A stretch of 64,000 bases of DNA from Bacteroidetes bacterium 41-46 (GTDB lineage: Bacteria; Bacteroidota; Bacteroidia; Bacteroidales; UBA932). Both the position numbers and the translations under genes were made by a program. Position 1 is the stretch's first letter. Each line of letters opens with the position of its first letter. The stretch lies in NCBI GenBank assembly GCA_001897515.1, contig MKTA01000033.1:62001-126000 (forward strand). Direction: 5' to 3'. The notes beneath the pieces are model-generated. The model saw only the letters and a list, made by a program, of their open reading frames with translations, was not told the DNA's origin and ran no database searches. Below, piece by piece: positions 8,738 to 18,287 of the stretch.

Positions 8738-10291
8738 ATGGAGAAAGATCTGATTATTGATGTAAACACTACCGAAGTATCTATTGCGCTCCTTGAAAAT
8801 CACAGATTGATGGAGCTAAATAAGGAGCAGAACAATGGTCACTACTCGGTAGGTGATGTTTATCTTGGAAGGGTTAAGAGAATAATGCCTGCGTTGAACG
8901 CGGCATTTGTTGATATTGGAGACAACAAAGATGCGTTCATCCATTACCTAGATCTTGGGATTGCCTTTAAGGCCCTTGACTGGTTTACCAGACATATTGG
9001 CAATAGTAAGCAATCTCACAGCGAACTTTTTTCTAAAGTAAAGTTGAATGATATTTTAGAAAAAGAGGGTAAAATTGCGGACATACTCAAACCCGGGCAA
9101 CTTATAGTTACCCAAATTGTTAAGGAACCTATCTCTACCAAAGGCTCCAGGTTGACTTCTGAAATATCTATTGCCGGAAGAAATATGGTACTTATGCCAT
9201 TTTCTGACAAGGTGAATATTTCACAAAAAATAACCTCAAAAGAGGAAAAGAAGAGACTGGAAAGGTTGGTTTATAGTATTTTGCCGTCTAATTACGGAGT
9301 TATCATTAGAACTGCCGCTGAGGGTAAAAGGGCAGCAGTACTGGATGGAGAGTTGAAATCTCTTATAAAAAAATGGGAGGACTCCTGGAGCAAACTTGCC
9401 AAGGGAAATGCCCCTCAACTTCTTTTTACCGAAAACAGCAGAACAACTACTATACTAAGAGATCTGCTGAATGAATCATTTACAAACATCTATGTAAATG
9501 ACGAATCAATTTTTGAGGAGGTTAAGGACTATATCTCCATAATAGCTCCTGAACACGAGAAAATTGTAAAGTTATACAAAGGATCTCTTCCAATTTTTGA
9601 CAATTTTGATGTTACAAAACAGATTAGAGGCTCCTTTGGAAAAGTAATTACCATAAGACAAGGTGCTTATCTTATTATTGAGCATACTGAGGCCCTGCAT
9701 GTAATAGATGTAAATAGCGGAATTCGGGCAAAATCCGGAGCTGATCAGGAGCAAAATGCTTTTGATGTCAATATGAATGCCGCTGAAGAGATTGCTAGGC
9801 AATTAAGGCTTAGGGATATGGGTGGAATCATAATAGTAGATTTCATTGATATGGACAGCAATGAGAATAAAATAAAGCTGTTTAAACATATGCAATCTCT
9901 TATGCAGAGCGATAGGGCAAAGCACAACATTCTCCCAATCACTAAATTTGGATTGATGCAGATTACCAGGCAAAGAGTAAGACCTGCTATGGAGATCAAT
10001 ACTGCAGAGACATGTCCTACTTGCAATGGAACAGGCAAAATCTCATCCTCATTGCTGATTGACGAAACAATTGAGAGACAGCTTGCTTTTTATGTTAAGG
10101 AAAAGGGCTATAAATCTATGACACTAAAAGTGAACCCTATACTTGGAGCATATCTGACCAAGGGTATTCCAAGCATAAGATTTAAACTTGCCCTAAAATA
10201 CAAATGCAATCTCAAGATAAAAGAGTCTTCTGACAATTATCTTCTGCAAGTTATATGGTATGATTCAAATAATGAGAAACTTGAGGGCTGA
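8738..10291 (+). CDS. rng: Ribonuclease G/E family endoribonuclease
   Basis: The 517-residue protein cleaves single-stranded RNA during rRNA and mRNA processing. An S1-like RNA-binding domain sits at residues about 38-110 (GDVYLGRVKRIMPALNAAFVD), followed by the RNase H/DNase I-like catalytic core with IDVNSGIRAKSG and GGIIIVDFIDM, which hold the metal-binding aspartates. The Zn-link motif CPTCNGTGK follows. The length fits RNase G, with no RNase E-type disordered tail. The stop lies next to the convergent methyltransferase stop. Confidence 0.94.
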   Translation: MEKDLIIDVNTTEVSIALLENHRLMELNKEQNNGHYSVGDVYLGRVKRIMPALNAAFVDIGDNKDAFIHYLDLGIAFKALDWFTRHIGNSKQSHSELFSKVKLNDILEKEGKIADILKPGQLIVTQIVKEPISTKGSRLTSEISIAGRNMVLMPFSDKVNISQKITSKEEKKRLERLVYSILPSNYGVIIRTAAEGKRAAVLDGELKSLIKKWEDSWSKLAKGNAPQLLFTENSRTTTILRDLLNESFTNIYVNDESIFEEVKDYISIIAPEHEKIVKLYKGSLPIFDNFDVTKQIRGSFGKVITIRQGAYLIIEHTEALHVIDVNSGIRAKSGADQEQNAFDVNMNAAEEIARQLRLRDMGGIIIVDFIDMDSNENKIKLFKHMQSLMQSDRAKHNILPITKFGLMQITRQRVRPAMEINTAETCPTCNGTGKISSSLLIDETIERQLAFYVKEKGYKSMTLKVNPILGAYLTKGIPSIRFKLALKYKCNLKIKESSDNYLLQVIWYDSNNEKLEG

Positions 10292-10322
10292 TTAGATTTT
10301 ACTGCAAACAATCAGCTTTTTT
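10287..10322 (+). terminator. Rho-independent terminator of rng
   Basis: GCTGATT (10287-10293) pairs with AATCAGC (10310-10316), followed by six T residues. It overlaps the rng stop codon and the 3' end of the convergent methyltransferase gene. The loop is long (16 nt), so confidence is moderate. Confidence 0.5.
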
Positions 10323-11527
10323 AAATTATGAGGGAGTGTTGTTCCGAAAATATGGAATTTCTCTCCCTCATTAATTTTAAGCCTGTTTCGTAATGTAACC
10401 GGTGAGAGAGGAAAGTTTCTTGTGGAAATTGAGGCTCTGGAGTATCTGGAAGAGATTTCGGCCAAACACTTTTTGTTAAAGTTATAAATGGCTTCAATTA
10501 AGAATATCCTTCCCGGAAAATTGGCAATAAACTTATCTGAAAAATATATGTGAGAGCTTTTATCAGCTTTTCCAACAGAATACCTGTTTGCTACAACCTT
10601 ATACGCCCCTCCCTTCATTATAGACGAATTAGGCTCGTATAGATACATGTCAACAACCGGAGTTGTAATAACACTATCAATTTCCCTCTCTTCATTTAAT
10701 GTCCAGCTGACTGACTCCCATTTATCGTCTTTTGTGTAGTTCCACGCCTCAACAGGAATCTCTCCAATATCAATCTCTTTATTAAAATCATCAATCTCCA
10801 AGATTATCTCTTTACATTCATCGTGGACCGAAACTATATGCAGTCTTTTACAACCTTTTACTTCGCGCATAAGCTCAGATATATCCTCCATTGGTGAAAT
10901 TTTTGCTATAATTTTTCCAGAGTGTTTCAGGATACTATCCTTAATATCAATCAAATCCGGCTCATAATTTCTTAGTGAGCGTAGCCTCTCACCGCCGGAT
11001 CCTCTTCTGGAAGGGTCAATGTATGCAATAATGTCATTTCTATTGCTCTCTGTTTCTGAGTATTTCTTAAAAAGTCCGGATATTGATGATTCAGAAGTGG
11101 AAATATTCTCAACAACTATATTGTGGGCTCCAAGTATTCTGAAATTATGTTCTGCACATTCACTCAAAAGATTATCACGTTCACACATAATGACATTTTT
11201 TGATGCTTTGGATATATAGTATGAATCAACACCCAATCCTCCGGTAAGGTCAAAAACAGATGTGTTTTTATTGAAGAAACGTTGTTTGAATAGTGCTGTT
11301 ATATAGGAGCTGCATTGTTCTGCAGAAACAGTATTTGGGAATACCATACCCTCTGTTGCTGCCCATTCAGGAACCTTTTTCTGCAATCGTCTTCTGACTT
11401 CAATGGTTGAAACAGCCAGTTTTAGGTCAAATTCGCATTTCCCTGAAAATGAAAGCAGAAGTTTGTCTACGCTCTCCTGAGCATATAATTGAACAAAGTC
11501 TTTGAATTTACTGTTAACAGGGTCCAT
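10292..11527 (-). CDS. Class I SAM-dependent methyltransferase with THUMP-like domain
   Basis: The 411-residue protein has a Rossmann methyltransferase core with motif I DLTGGLGVD near residue 90 and the catalytic-type motif YIDPSRRG near residue 170, followed by a C-terminal THUMP-like region ending in PLSPVTLRNRLKINEGE. This layout resembles the PG_1098-like family of Bacteroidota. The substrate is unknown; an RNA or nucleic-acid base is an inference from the THUMP-like part and the DPS motif. It is the last gene of a MATE-glycosyltransferase-methyltransferase group on the minus strand. Confidence 0.85.
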   Translation of the reverse strand: MDPVNSKFKDFVQLYAQESVDKLLLSFSGKCEFDLKLAVSTIEVRRRLQKKVPEWAATEGMVFPNTVSAEQCSSYITALFKQRFFNKNTSVFDLTGGLGVDSYYISKASKNVIMCERDNLLSECAEHNFRILGAHNIVVENISTSESSISGLFKKYSETESNRNDIIAYIDPSRRGSGGERLRSLRNYEPDLIDIKDSILKHSGKIIAKISPMEDISELMREVKGCKRLHIVSVHDECKEIILEIDDFNKEIDIGEIPVEAWNYTKDDKWESVSWTLNEEREIDSVITTPVVDMYLYEPNSSIMKGGAYKVVANRYSVGKADKSSHIYFSDKFIANFPGRIFLIEAIYNFNKKCLAEISSRYSRASISTRNFPLSPVTLRNRLKINEGEKFHIFGTTLPHNLKKLIVCSKI

Positions 11528-11528
11528 A

Positions 11529-13148
11529 TTAATACTTTGTGTATGAACAAAGTTCTCTTTCAGGGATTCTTGTCATATTTTTTAAACGGTATATATCAAA
11601 TCTCAGAACCGGCTTTCCAAGCTTCTTAATATAAACTGACCGAGCCTTATGTGTATCGCTGAAATATCTTTTACCAATTTCATCTGCCCTCTTTGGTTCT
11701 ATTGAGGACTCAATGAAATAGGCACTCTCGCCATATCTGAATGTTCCCAGTTTGCCAGTAACCCATGCGTACTTTCTTGTATCTTCTAGATTACCTATTG
11801 TTTTTACAATTGAAGATGACGGAGATGCTACATAGAAATCCATAAGTGATGCATGTGCCCAGTTGTCGGAGAGGATAAAGCATTTCTCTGGCATCAGGCC
11901 GGCACTTACATCATCGGCCTTAATCTTCTCAAACTCTTTTGAAAGAGTCCTCCAGCCGAAGTAGTTCAAGGTTATATCGCCCTCTCCAATCTCTTTATGA
12001 GCCTCCTTCTTATAATCAAATGAGAGAAAACCACTGAAATGATGTACAAAAACAATCAGCATCATTAATAGCATCAGAGTTATTGAGTTGGATACAGGCA
12101 AGGGAATAATGCCCTCCTCAGAATTAGATACTATTTTTGATTTATTGTCCAGATAGGCTGCAGCTATAAACATAAGGGGATAAAAGCCCGGAGCTGACCA
12201 GTTTGGCCTACTCTCTGTAAAGAGAGAGATTCCAATAAAAAAAATCAGAAATGGTAGGGATAGCGAAAGGAATAGCTTGTATTGTTCAGGCTTTAAGTAT
12301 TTATCCCGCCTGAAGGAAAAGAGAGCAAATGCCATTATTGAAATGCTAAGGGGATTGTTATACAATAATATCCACCCTAAGGATTTAATAAAGGATAAGA
12401 GGTCCGGTGTTAAGTTTGAAACAGGCATTCTTGAACTCTGGAACGCAAAGCTAATGAAGTTATTGTCTATATTCCAGAGAATTACAGGCAAAAGGAATAG
12501 CAGGCTTATAGAAAATGAAATATATAATGTAATGTCTTTTAAAATTTTTCTGTTTGACGATACCATATATGCTATTGCACCAGCCCATATAAATACAGAG
12601 GAATATTTTGAAAGCATTGACAGCCCAATGAATATACCTGCGAGTAGGATTGCAATCCTGCAGAGAATCTTTGTCTCCTGACAAAGCTCATACTTAACTG
12701 TCAAACCCTCATGAAGGAAGTAAACAGAGAGGAGTAAAAAGAGACTTTGGGGAGTATCAGGAGTAATAAATGTGCCGGTAAAAAGAGAGCAGTATGCAGA
12801 AGCAGTATAAATAAATGCTGCGTAAAGTCCTGTTCTTTCGTTCCTGACTCTTCTTCCAATGACAAATACCAACCAAGTATTAATACTACCTGTAACAATT
12901 GATGCAAGTCTTAAAAAGAGCTCACCATCTAATGCAAGATTGACAGTAAAAAGTTGAATAAACCAACCAATCATGGGTGGATGATCAATATGGCTTAGCT
13001 CCGGATAGGAGCCATATGTCCAGTAATATGCTTCGTTAGAACCAAGGTCCAGTATCCATGCCAGTAACCCTCTGGTGATTGTGGAGAGTGCAATCAGCCA
13101 GAAGAGATGTTTTTTGATTAATGAGATATTGTTTAACAGAGATTTCAT
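11529..13148 (-). CDS. GT39/ArnT-like membrane glycosyltransferase
   Basis: The 539-residue protein has about ten membrane segments. Its first extracytoplasmic loop carries the acidic patch (SNEAYYWTYG) and the DHPPMIGWF phrase typical of the PMT_2/ArnT group, which transfers sugars from polyprenyl-phosphate carriers to proteins or lipids on the outer face of the inner membrane. The acceptor cannot be told from the sequence. The start overlaps the MATE gene stop by four bases, implying coupled translation. Confidence 0.85.
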   Translation of the reverse strand: MKSLLNNISLIKKHLFWLIALSTITRGLLAWILDLGSNEAYYWTYGSYPELSHIDHPPMIGWFIQLFTVNLALDGELFLRLASIVTGSINTWLVFVIGRRVRNERTGLYAAFIYTASAYCSLFTGTFITPDTPQSLFLLLSVYFLHEGLTVKYELCQETKILCRIAILLAGIFIGLSMLSKYSSVFIWAGAIAYMVSSNRKILKDITLYISFSISLLFLLPVILWNIDNNFISFAFQSSRMPVSNLTPDLLSFIKSLGWILLYNNPLSISIMAFALFSFRRDKYLKPEQYKLFLSLSLPFLIFFIGISLFTESRPNWSAPGFYPLMFIAAAYLDNKSKIVSNSEEGIIPLPVSNSITLMLLMMLIVFVHHFSGFLSFDYKKEAHKEIGEGDITLNYFGWRTLSKEFEKIKADDVSAGLMPEKCFILSDNWAHASLMDFYVASPSSSIVKTIGNLEDTRKYAWVTGKLGTFRYGESAYFIESSIEPKRADEIGKRYFSDTHKARSVYIKKLGKPVLRFDIYRLKNMTRIPERELCSYTKY

Positions 13149-14497
13149 TTTAAGCTGTCAGAAATAATCTTATTTGATATTTTGTTAAATCTCCATAAAA
13201 ACAGGAGTGCTGCAAAGACCAATCCCAGCAACAAGCCTATCCATACCCCAACTGCTCCCAGACCCAAGGTTACTCCGCAAATATAACCAAGAGGCAAACA
13301 GACGAAGTAATAAGAAATTATAGATAGTATCAGTGGAATTTTTACATCCGCAAGTGCTCTTAAAGCTGCAAGGCCGGAGAGTTGCATTGCATCAAATATC
13401 TGAAATAGCGCAGATATAATCAGAAGCCTGGCAGCCAACTCCCTCACAAGGGGATCCTCAGTATAGATGATAGGTATGTAGTTTCTGAAAACGACATATG
13501 CAATTCCGCTTACCGACATTAGTGCGACGCTTAAATGGACGGCTGCAAAGCCTGCTTTTCGCATAGCCTTGTAGTCTCCAAATCCGTATTGGTGAGATAC
13601 TCTAATAGTGGAAGCAGCACCTACTCCTAGGGCCAGCATGAATGAGAAACTGCTCATACTCATGGCAACCTGATGGGCAGCGAGAGATACTTTTCCACTC
13701 CATCCGACCATTATAGCACTAAGGCTAAATGCAGTTATCTCTACAAGATTTTGAAAAGAGAGAGGAACAGATGTCCTTAGTACCTCTCTCAATAGATGTT
13801 TATTAATAATTTTTTTAGAAAAATATGCAAGATATTTGTTGTATGATGAGTGCTTGAAAAAGAAGAGCAGAAATGAGATTACCATCAATAATCTGCTTAT
13901 GAGAGTAGCTGTTGCTGCTCCCTTTACACCCATTGGGCTGAAACCAAGATGACCGTATATCAAAACCCAGTTAAGAAGAATGTTTACTCCGTTTGCAATT
14001 AATGTAATATACATTGCATATTTTGTAATGCCGATTCCTTCCGAAAACTGCCTCAAGCCAAAGAACATTATAAAGGGTAGGAGGGAGAAAAGCAAGGTAT
14101 TGTAGTATAATTTTGCCTGATCAACGACATCTGCAGTCTGCCCCATGCTGTTCATAAAGAAACCCAGGCCAAACATTGCTAAAGTAAGAAACACTCCAAT
14201 AATGAAGTTTAATGCCAGAGAGTTCTCTAACAATGCTCCAACTTTTCCATGATCTCCTCTTCCAAACGACTGCCCTATATGGGGGGTTAGCCCCTGAGTA
14301 AAGCCAATACCGAATACCATCCCCAGTATAAAAATTGAGTTAGCAAAAGATACTCCGGCTAGCTCAGCAGTTCCCAGGTGCCCAACCATAATATTGTCAG
14401 CCAGATTTACAGTAATCTGGCCTGCTTGCGTAAGCATTACAGGTATAGCCACCTTCAGGTTCCTTTTATAGAAGGGAATGTACTCTTTCAGAAACAT
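13145..14497 (-). CDS. MATE family efflux transporter
   Basis: The 450-residue protein has about twelve hydrophobic segments in two homologous halves. Each half contains phrases typical of MATE exporters, including VNLADNIMVGHLGTAELAG near the N-terminus and the matching region around AIMVGWSGKVSLAAHQVAMS. MATE proteins export cationic drugs or metabolites in exchange for Na+ or H+; the substrate here is unknown. It is the first gene of the three-gene minus-strand group ending with the THUMP-like methyltransferase. Confidence 0.93.
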   Translation of the reverse strand: MFLKEYIPFYKRNLKVAIPVMLTQAGQITVNLADNIMVGHLGTAELAGVSFANSIFILGMVFGIGFTQGLTPHIGQSFGRGDHGKVGALLENSLALNFIIGVFLTLAMFGLGFFMNSMGQTADVVDQAKLYYNTLLFSLLPFIMFFGLRQFSEGIGITKYAMYITLIANGVNILLNWVLIYGHLGFSPMGVKGAATATLISRLLMVISFLLFFFKHSSYNKYLAYFSKKIINKHLLREVLRTSVPLSFQNLVEITAFSLSAIMVGWSGKVSLAAHQVAMSMSSFSFMLALGVGAASTIRVSHQYGFGDYKAMRKAGFAAVHLSVALMSVSGIAYVVFRNYIPIIYTEDPLVRELAARLLIISALFQIFDAMQLSGLAALRALADVKIPLILSIISYYFVCLPLGYICGVTLGLGAVGVWIGLLLGLVFAALLFLWRFNKISNKIISDSLK

Positions 14498-14551
14498 ATG
14501 GCAAAGATACTCTACTTTTATCTTATTTTTTTAATATTCGTTGCTTATCAT

Positions 14552-14559
14552 TAAATTTG
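14552..14559 (+). promoter_or_regulatory. -7 box of the phosphomutase gene
   Basis: TAAATTTG matches TAnnTTTG and ends 7 nt before the ATG at 14567. With initiation about 7 nt downstream, the transcript would be leaderless from 14567 or have a 9-nt leader to the in-frame ATG at 14576. No clear -33 box is seen. Confidence 0.5.
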
Positions 14560-14566
14560 GTCCAAA

Positions 14567-16318
14567 ATGAGCTATATGGAAACAAATTTCAGGGAGAGGG
14601 CAGATGTTTGGCTAAATGGAGCATTTGATGATGATTCCAAAAATGAGATAAACAGAATGTTGAATGAGAACTTGAAGGAGCTTGAAGATTCATTTTACAA
14701 GAATCTTGAGTTTGGAACCGGTGGTCTGAGGGGAGTGATGGGAGTCGGCACAAACCGGGTTAACAGATACACAGTGGGCATGGCAACTCAAGGTCTCTCA
14801 AATTATATTAAGTCTGTATATAAAGGTAAAGATTGTCCTGCAGTTGCTGTCTCATACGACAGCAGAAACAACAGCAGGGAATTTGCCGGAATTACTGCAT
14901 CTGTATTTGCAGCTAACGGGTTTAGGGTATATATGTGCGATGATATAAGGCCGACGCCTGTTTTAAGTTTTGCCATAAGGCATTACAAATGCATGGCAGG
15001 GGTAATGATTACAGCTTCTCACAATCCCCCTGAATATAATGGTTATAAAGTTTACTGGGAAGATGGTGCTCAGATTACATCTCCTCACGATGCAAACATA
15101 ATTGCTGAGGTGGAGAAGATTTCGGATATCTCTCAGGTTTTATTCTCTTCTGAGTCATCAGAGATTCATCTTATAGGCAAGGAACTTGACGACGCATATC
15201 TTAAATCTGTTTTGACACTTACTCTTCTGCCTGATAGTATTAAAAGAGAAACTGGACTAAAGATTGTTTACACCCCTCTGCACGGAACAGGTGTAAAGAT
15301 TGTTCCCAGAGCCCTGAGAGAGGCTGGATTCAAAAATATTATTAATGTTCCTGCACAAGACGTTAGTGACGGCAATTTTCCAACCGTAAAATCTCCAAAT
15401 CCAGAGGAGAGCTCTGCTTTGCAAATGGCTCTTGACAGGGCAGATAAGACAGATGCAGATTTAGTTATGGCAACCGACCCGGATGCAGACAGACTGGGAA
15501 TTGCAGTAAGGGATGGCAGAGGGAGGATGAAACTCCTGAACGGAAACCAGATGGCATCAATTCTCTCTTATTATATACTGGAGAGGTGGAGAGAGTGTGG
15601 TAAGCTTAAAGAGGACGTAAATCCTCACTATTATATGGTCAAAACTATAGTTACCACAGACTTGTTAAAAAGCATGGCTGAGGCATACGGTGTTGAGATG
15701 ATTGATGTCCTTACCGGTTTCAAGTATATTGCCGAGGTAGTAAGAATTTATGAAGGTAAAAGGGAATTTATATGCGGAGGAGAGGAGAGTTATGGTTTTA
15801 ATATAGGAGAGTTTGTAAGAGATAAGGATGCTGTTATTGCGGCTGTAATGGTGGCTGAGGCTGCTGCGTGGGCGGCTGCCAGAGGGCTTACTCTATATGA
15901 ACTACTTATTGAAATTTACTTAAAATTCGGCTTTTATAAAGAGAGGCTACTCTCTGTAACAAAGAGGGGTAAGGATGGTTCTGAACAGATAAGAGACCTG
16001 ATGAAGAGCTTGAGAGAGAGTCCACTTCAAAAGCTGGGAGAGTCTGAGGTGGTATTGATTCATGATTATCAGAAATCTGAGAGTGTTGATATGATAAGCG
16101 ACTTAAGATTCAAAATTAATCTGCCAAAATCAAATGTACTTCAGTTTGTCAGTGCTGATAACAGCATTGTCTCAGTAAGGCCGTCCGGGACCGAACCAAA
16201 AATTAAATACTATTTTGGAGTCAAGGAGACTTTAGAATCAAAAGAGGATTTTGAAAAAGTGGATAAAATTCTTGATGCCAAGCTTATGCAGATGGTAAGT
16301 CAGCTTGAGGCTCTTTAA
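14567..16318 (+). CDS. Phospho-sugar mutase (phosphoglucomutase/phosphomannomutase)
   Basis: The enzyme interconverts hexose 1- and 6-phosphates, feeding glycogen, nucleotide-sugar and envelope synthesis. At 583 residues it fits the long PgcA-like group. The active-site serine that carries the phosphate is Ser151 in TASHNPPEYNG; the metal-binding loop is DPDADRLG, the sugar-binding loop GGEESYGF, and the phosphate-binding loop RPSGTEPKIKYY. The start may be 14567 or Met4 at 14576. Its last 35 bases overlap the convergent histidine kinase gene. Confidence 0.94.
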   Translation: MSYMETNFRERADVWLNGAFDDDSKNEINRMLNENLKELEDSFYKNLEFGTGGLRGVMGVGTNRVNRYTVGMATQGLSNYIKSVYKGKDCPAVAVSYDSRNNSREFAGITASVFAANGFRVYMCDDIRPTPVLSFAIRHYKCMAGVMITASHNPPEYNGYKVYWEDGAQITSPHDANIIAEVEKISDISQVLFSSESSEIHLIGKELDDAYLKSVLTLTLLPDSIKRETGLKIVYTPLHGTGVKIVPRALREAGFKNIINVPAQDVSDGNFPTVKSPNPEESSALQMALDRADKTDADLVMATDPDADRLGIAVRDGRGRMKLLNGNQMASILSYYILERWRECGKLKEDVNPHYYMVKTIVTTDLLKSMAEAYGVEMIDVLTGFKYIAEVVRIYEGKREFICGGEESYGFNIGEFVRDKDAVIAAVMVAEAAAWAAARGLTLYELLIEIYLKFGFYKERLLSVTKRGKDGSEQIRDLMKSLRESPLQKLGESEVVLIHDYQKSESVDMISDLRFKINLPKSNVLQFVSADNSIVSVRPSGTEPKIKYYFGVKETLESKEDFEKVDKILDAKLMQMVSQLEAL

Positions 16319-18287
16319 ATGGGATACGGAAGGTGAATTTTGAACCTCTCCCTGGTTCTGATTCCAGTGATATATCTCCGTTCATAAGGTCAAGATAGCC
16401 CTTTACAATTGAGAGTCCAAGGCCTGCTCCCTCAACATTTTTTGAAGAGGCTCCCTCAATTCTGGTGAATCTCTCAAAGATTTTCACCTGCTTCTCTTTA
16501 GATATTCCTATACCAGTATCCTTTACATAGCAGATTACATAACTGTCAGAAACTCTGAATCCAATTGTTATTGTTCCTTCCAGTGAGTATTTTAATGCAT
16601 TTTTAACAAGGTTGACATAAATTGCAAAAATCTTCTCCTGATCACCTTCAATAATAGTCCGACTGTCATTTGAATTGATATCAGTATGTAAAACCATACC
16701 ACATTTGTCAACCTCGGGCCTGAAAGTTCCGGCAATTTCAAACAAAAGCGCATTCATGTCAACAGGTCCATTATTTAGAGTTATAATGCCCGCTTCAATT
16801 TTGGAGATATTTATAATATCGTTGATGGTAGAAAGCATTCTGTTTCCACTCTTCTCAATTATCTGAATGTACTCTGCTCTCTCCTCTCCTGTTGTATCCG
16901 GATCTTGAAGGAGCTCAATAAACCCCATAATACTGTTCATAGGGGTTCTTATTTCATGGCTGATATTTTGCAGGAAGGCGGTTTTAAGTCTGTCGCTCTC
17001 CTCTGCTCTCTCTTTTGCTTCTATCAGATCATTTATTAACTTTTTTCTGTCAGTCACATCCTCTTTTACTGCAACATAGTTTACGATTTTGCCCTCTTCA
17101 TTGAATATTGGGGATATAGAGACATCCTCCCAATAGTACTCTCCATTCTTCTTTTTATTCTTAATCTCTCCTCTCCACTCTTCTCCGGAAGATATTGTGC
17201 TCCACAAATGTTGGTACATTTCACGTGTGTGTGTGCCGGAATTAAGTATTCTGGGATTCTCTCCAATTACCTCCCCAATATCATATCCGGTTAGCTGTGA
17301 GAACTTTGGGTTTACAAACTCAATGTTGCCGGAGGAGTCGGTAATTATTACGGATGCCGGAGATTGAATTACTGCAATGTTTAACTTCTGTGAGGCCTCT
17401 TCTGCTGACTTTATCTCCATATAATTTGCTATCTCATTAGCAACAATGTCAATAATATCAAGATCTAGTTTTGAGAAAGCATCCTTTGAGTCGTAATTCT
17501 GAATCACAATTGCTCCAATTATTTTATTGCCGCTTTTAACAGGGGCACCCAGCCAAACCTGTGCAATAGTTCCCAGTAAATTCAGCCCCTCCTCTTCATG
17601 GAGTCTAATTATATCGTCATAATAGTAAATGGCAGACCTCCCGCCTCTTATCAAATGTCCTGTGAGAGATCCTTTGGATGAGAAGTACTCAATTCGCTCT
17701 TTTTCATCACTTATACCCGCCATTCTCAGCATTTCGCTCTCTTCATCATAGAAAGCAACAAATACGTTATTAACCTCCATCACGGTGTTGAGTTCAGAAA
17801 CAATAACGTTGTAGAACTCGGAAAATGTAGAAGCTGAAACTACTGAATGGGCCAGGTTTCTTTGTACCTTAAGTACCATCTCAGATCTTTTAATTTCTGT
17901 TATATCCTGTGATGTAATTACAATAGTGTCACTTCCTTTAATGCTTCCCGGCAGTAATCTGAATCTATGTTCTGCCAGTCTGTAAAACCCCTCTTTAGTC
18001 TGTAACGATGATTCAATCCTGCCTTTGCCATTTTCCAAAAGCTGTGCGAACATTCTCTCCTTGACATGGCTTCTCTCATCCGGGTGAAACAGAGAGTATA
18101 TAGACTTTCCTTTTAGCTCCTCTTTGGGATAATCAAGCAGACCTGTATAGGCCTCATTACAGTATAATATTCTCCCGTCAAGATCAATATTGGCAATCAT
18201 GTTGAAGCTATTGTCCAATATAAGCCTTAATTCCCTCTCCTCAATAAGAAGCTTTATTTTCTCAAGTTCAGCATTAATTTCTTTCAC
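16284..18287 (-). CDS. Soluble PAS-GAF-PAS sensor histidine kinase
   Basis: The 667-residue protein has no membrane segment, so it should sense a cytoplasmic signal. In order it shows a PAS domain (about 18-130), a GAF domain (about 140-295), a second PAS/PAC domain (about 305-420), a HisKA domain with the phospho-accepting His444 in ISHEIRTPMNS, and an ATPase domain with NALKYS, DTGIGISKE and GLGLSIVKG boxes. No receiver domain or response regulator gene lies nearby. Its start overlaps the pssA stop region by 14 nt, so it is co-transcribed with lipid-synthesis and peptidase genes. Confidence 0.93.
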   Translation of the reverse strand: MKEINAELEKIKLLIEERELRLILDNSFNMIANIDLDGRILYCNEAYTGLLDYPKEELKGKSIYSLFHPDERSHVKERMFAQLLENGKGRIESSLQTKEGFYRLAEHRFRLLPGSIKGSDTIVITSQDITEIKRSEMVLKVQRNLAHSVVSASTFSEFYNVIVSELNTVMEVNNVFVAFYDEESEMLRMAGISDEKERIEYFSSKGSLTGHLIRGGRSAIYYYDDIIRLHEEEGLNLLGTIAQVWLGAPVKSGNKIIGAIVIQNYDSKDAFSKLDLDIIDIVANEIANYMEIKSAEEASQKLNIAVIQSPASVIITDSSGNIEFVNPKFSQLTGYDIGEVIGENPRILNSGTHTREMYQHLWSTISSGEEWRGEIKNKKKNGEYYWEDVSISPIFNEEGKIVNYVAVKEDVTDRKKLINDLIEAKERAEESDRLKTAFLQNISHEIRTPMNSIMGFIELLQDPDTTGEERAEYIQIIEKSGNRMLSTINDIINISKIEAGIITLNNGPVDMNALLFEIAGTFRPEVDKCGMVLHTDINSNDSRTIIEGDQEKIFAIYVNLVKNALKYSLEGTITIGFRVSDSYVICYVKDTGIGISKEKQVKIFERFTRIEGASSKNVEGAGLGLSIVKGYLDLMNGDISLESEPGRGSKFTFRIPFKEPQADLPSA

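Noticed and set aside
12277-12681. Frame of 134 residues opposite the glycosyltransferase gene
   Set aside because: Antisense shadow of a membrane protein gene; composition follows the complementary strand.
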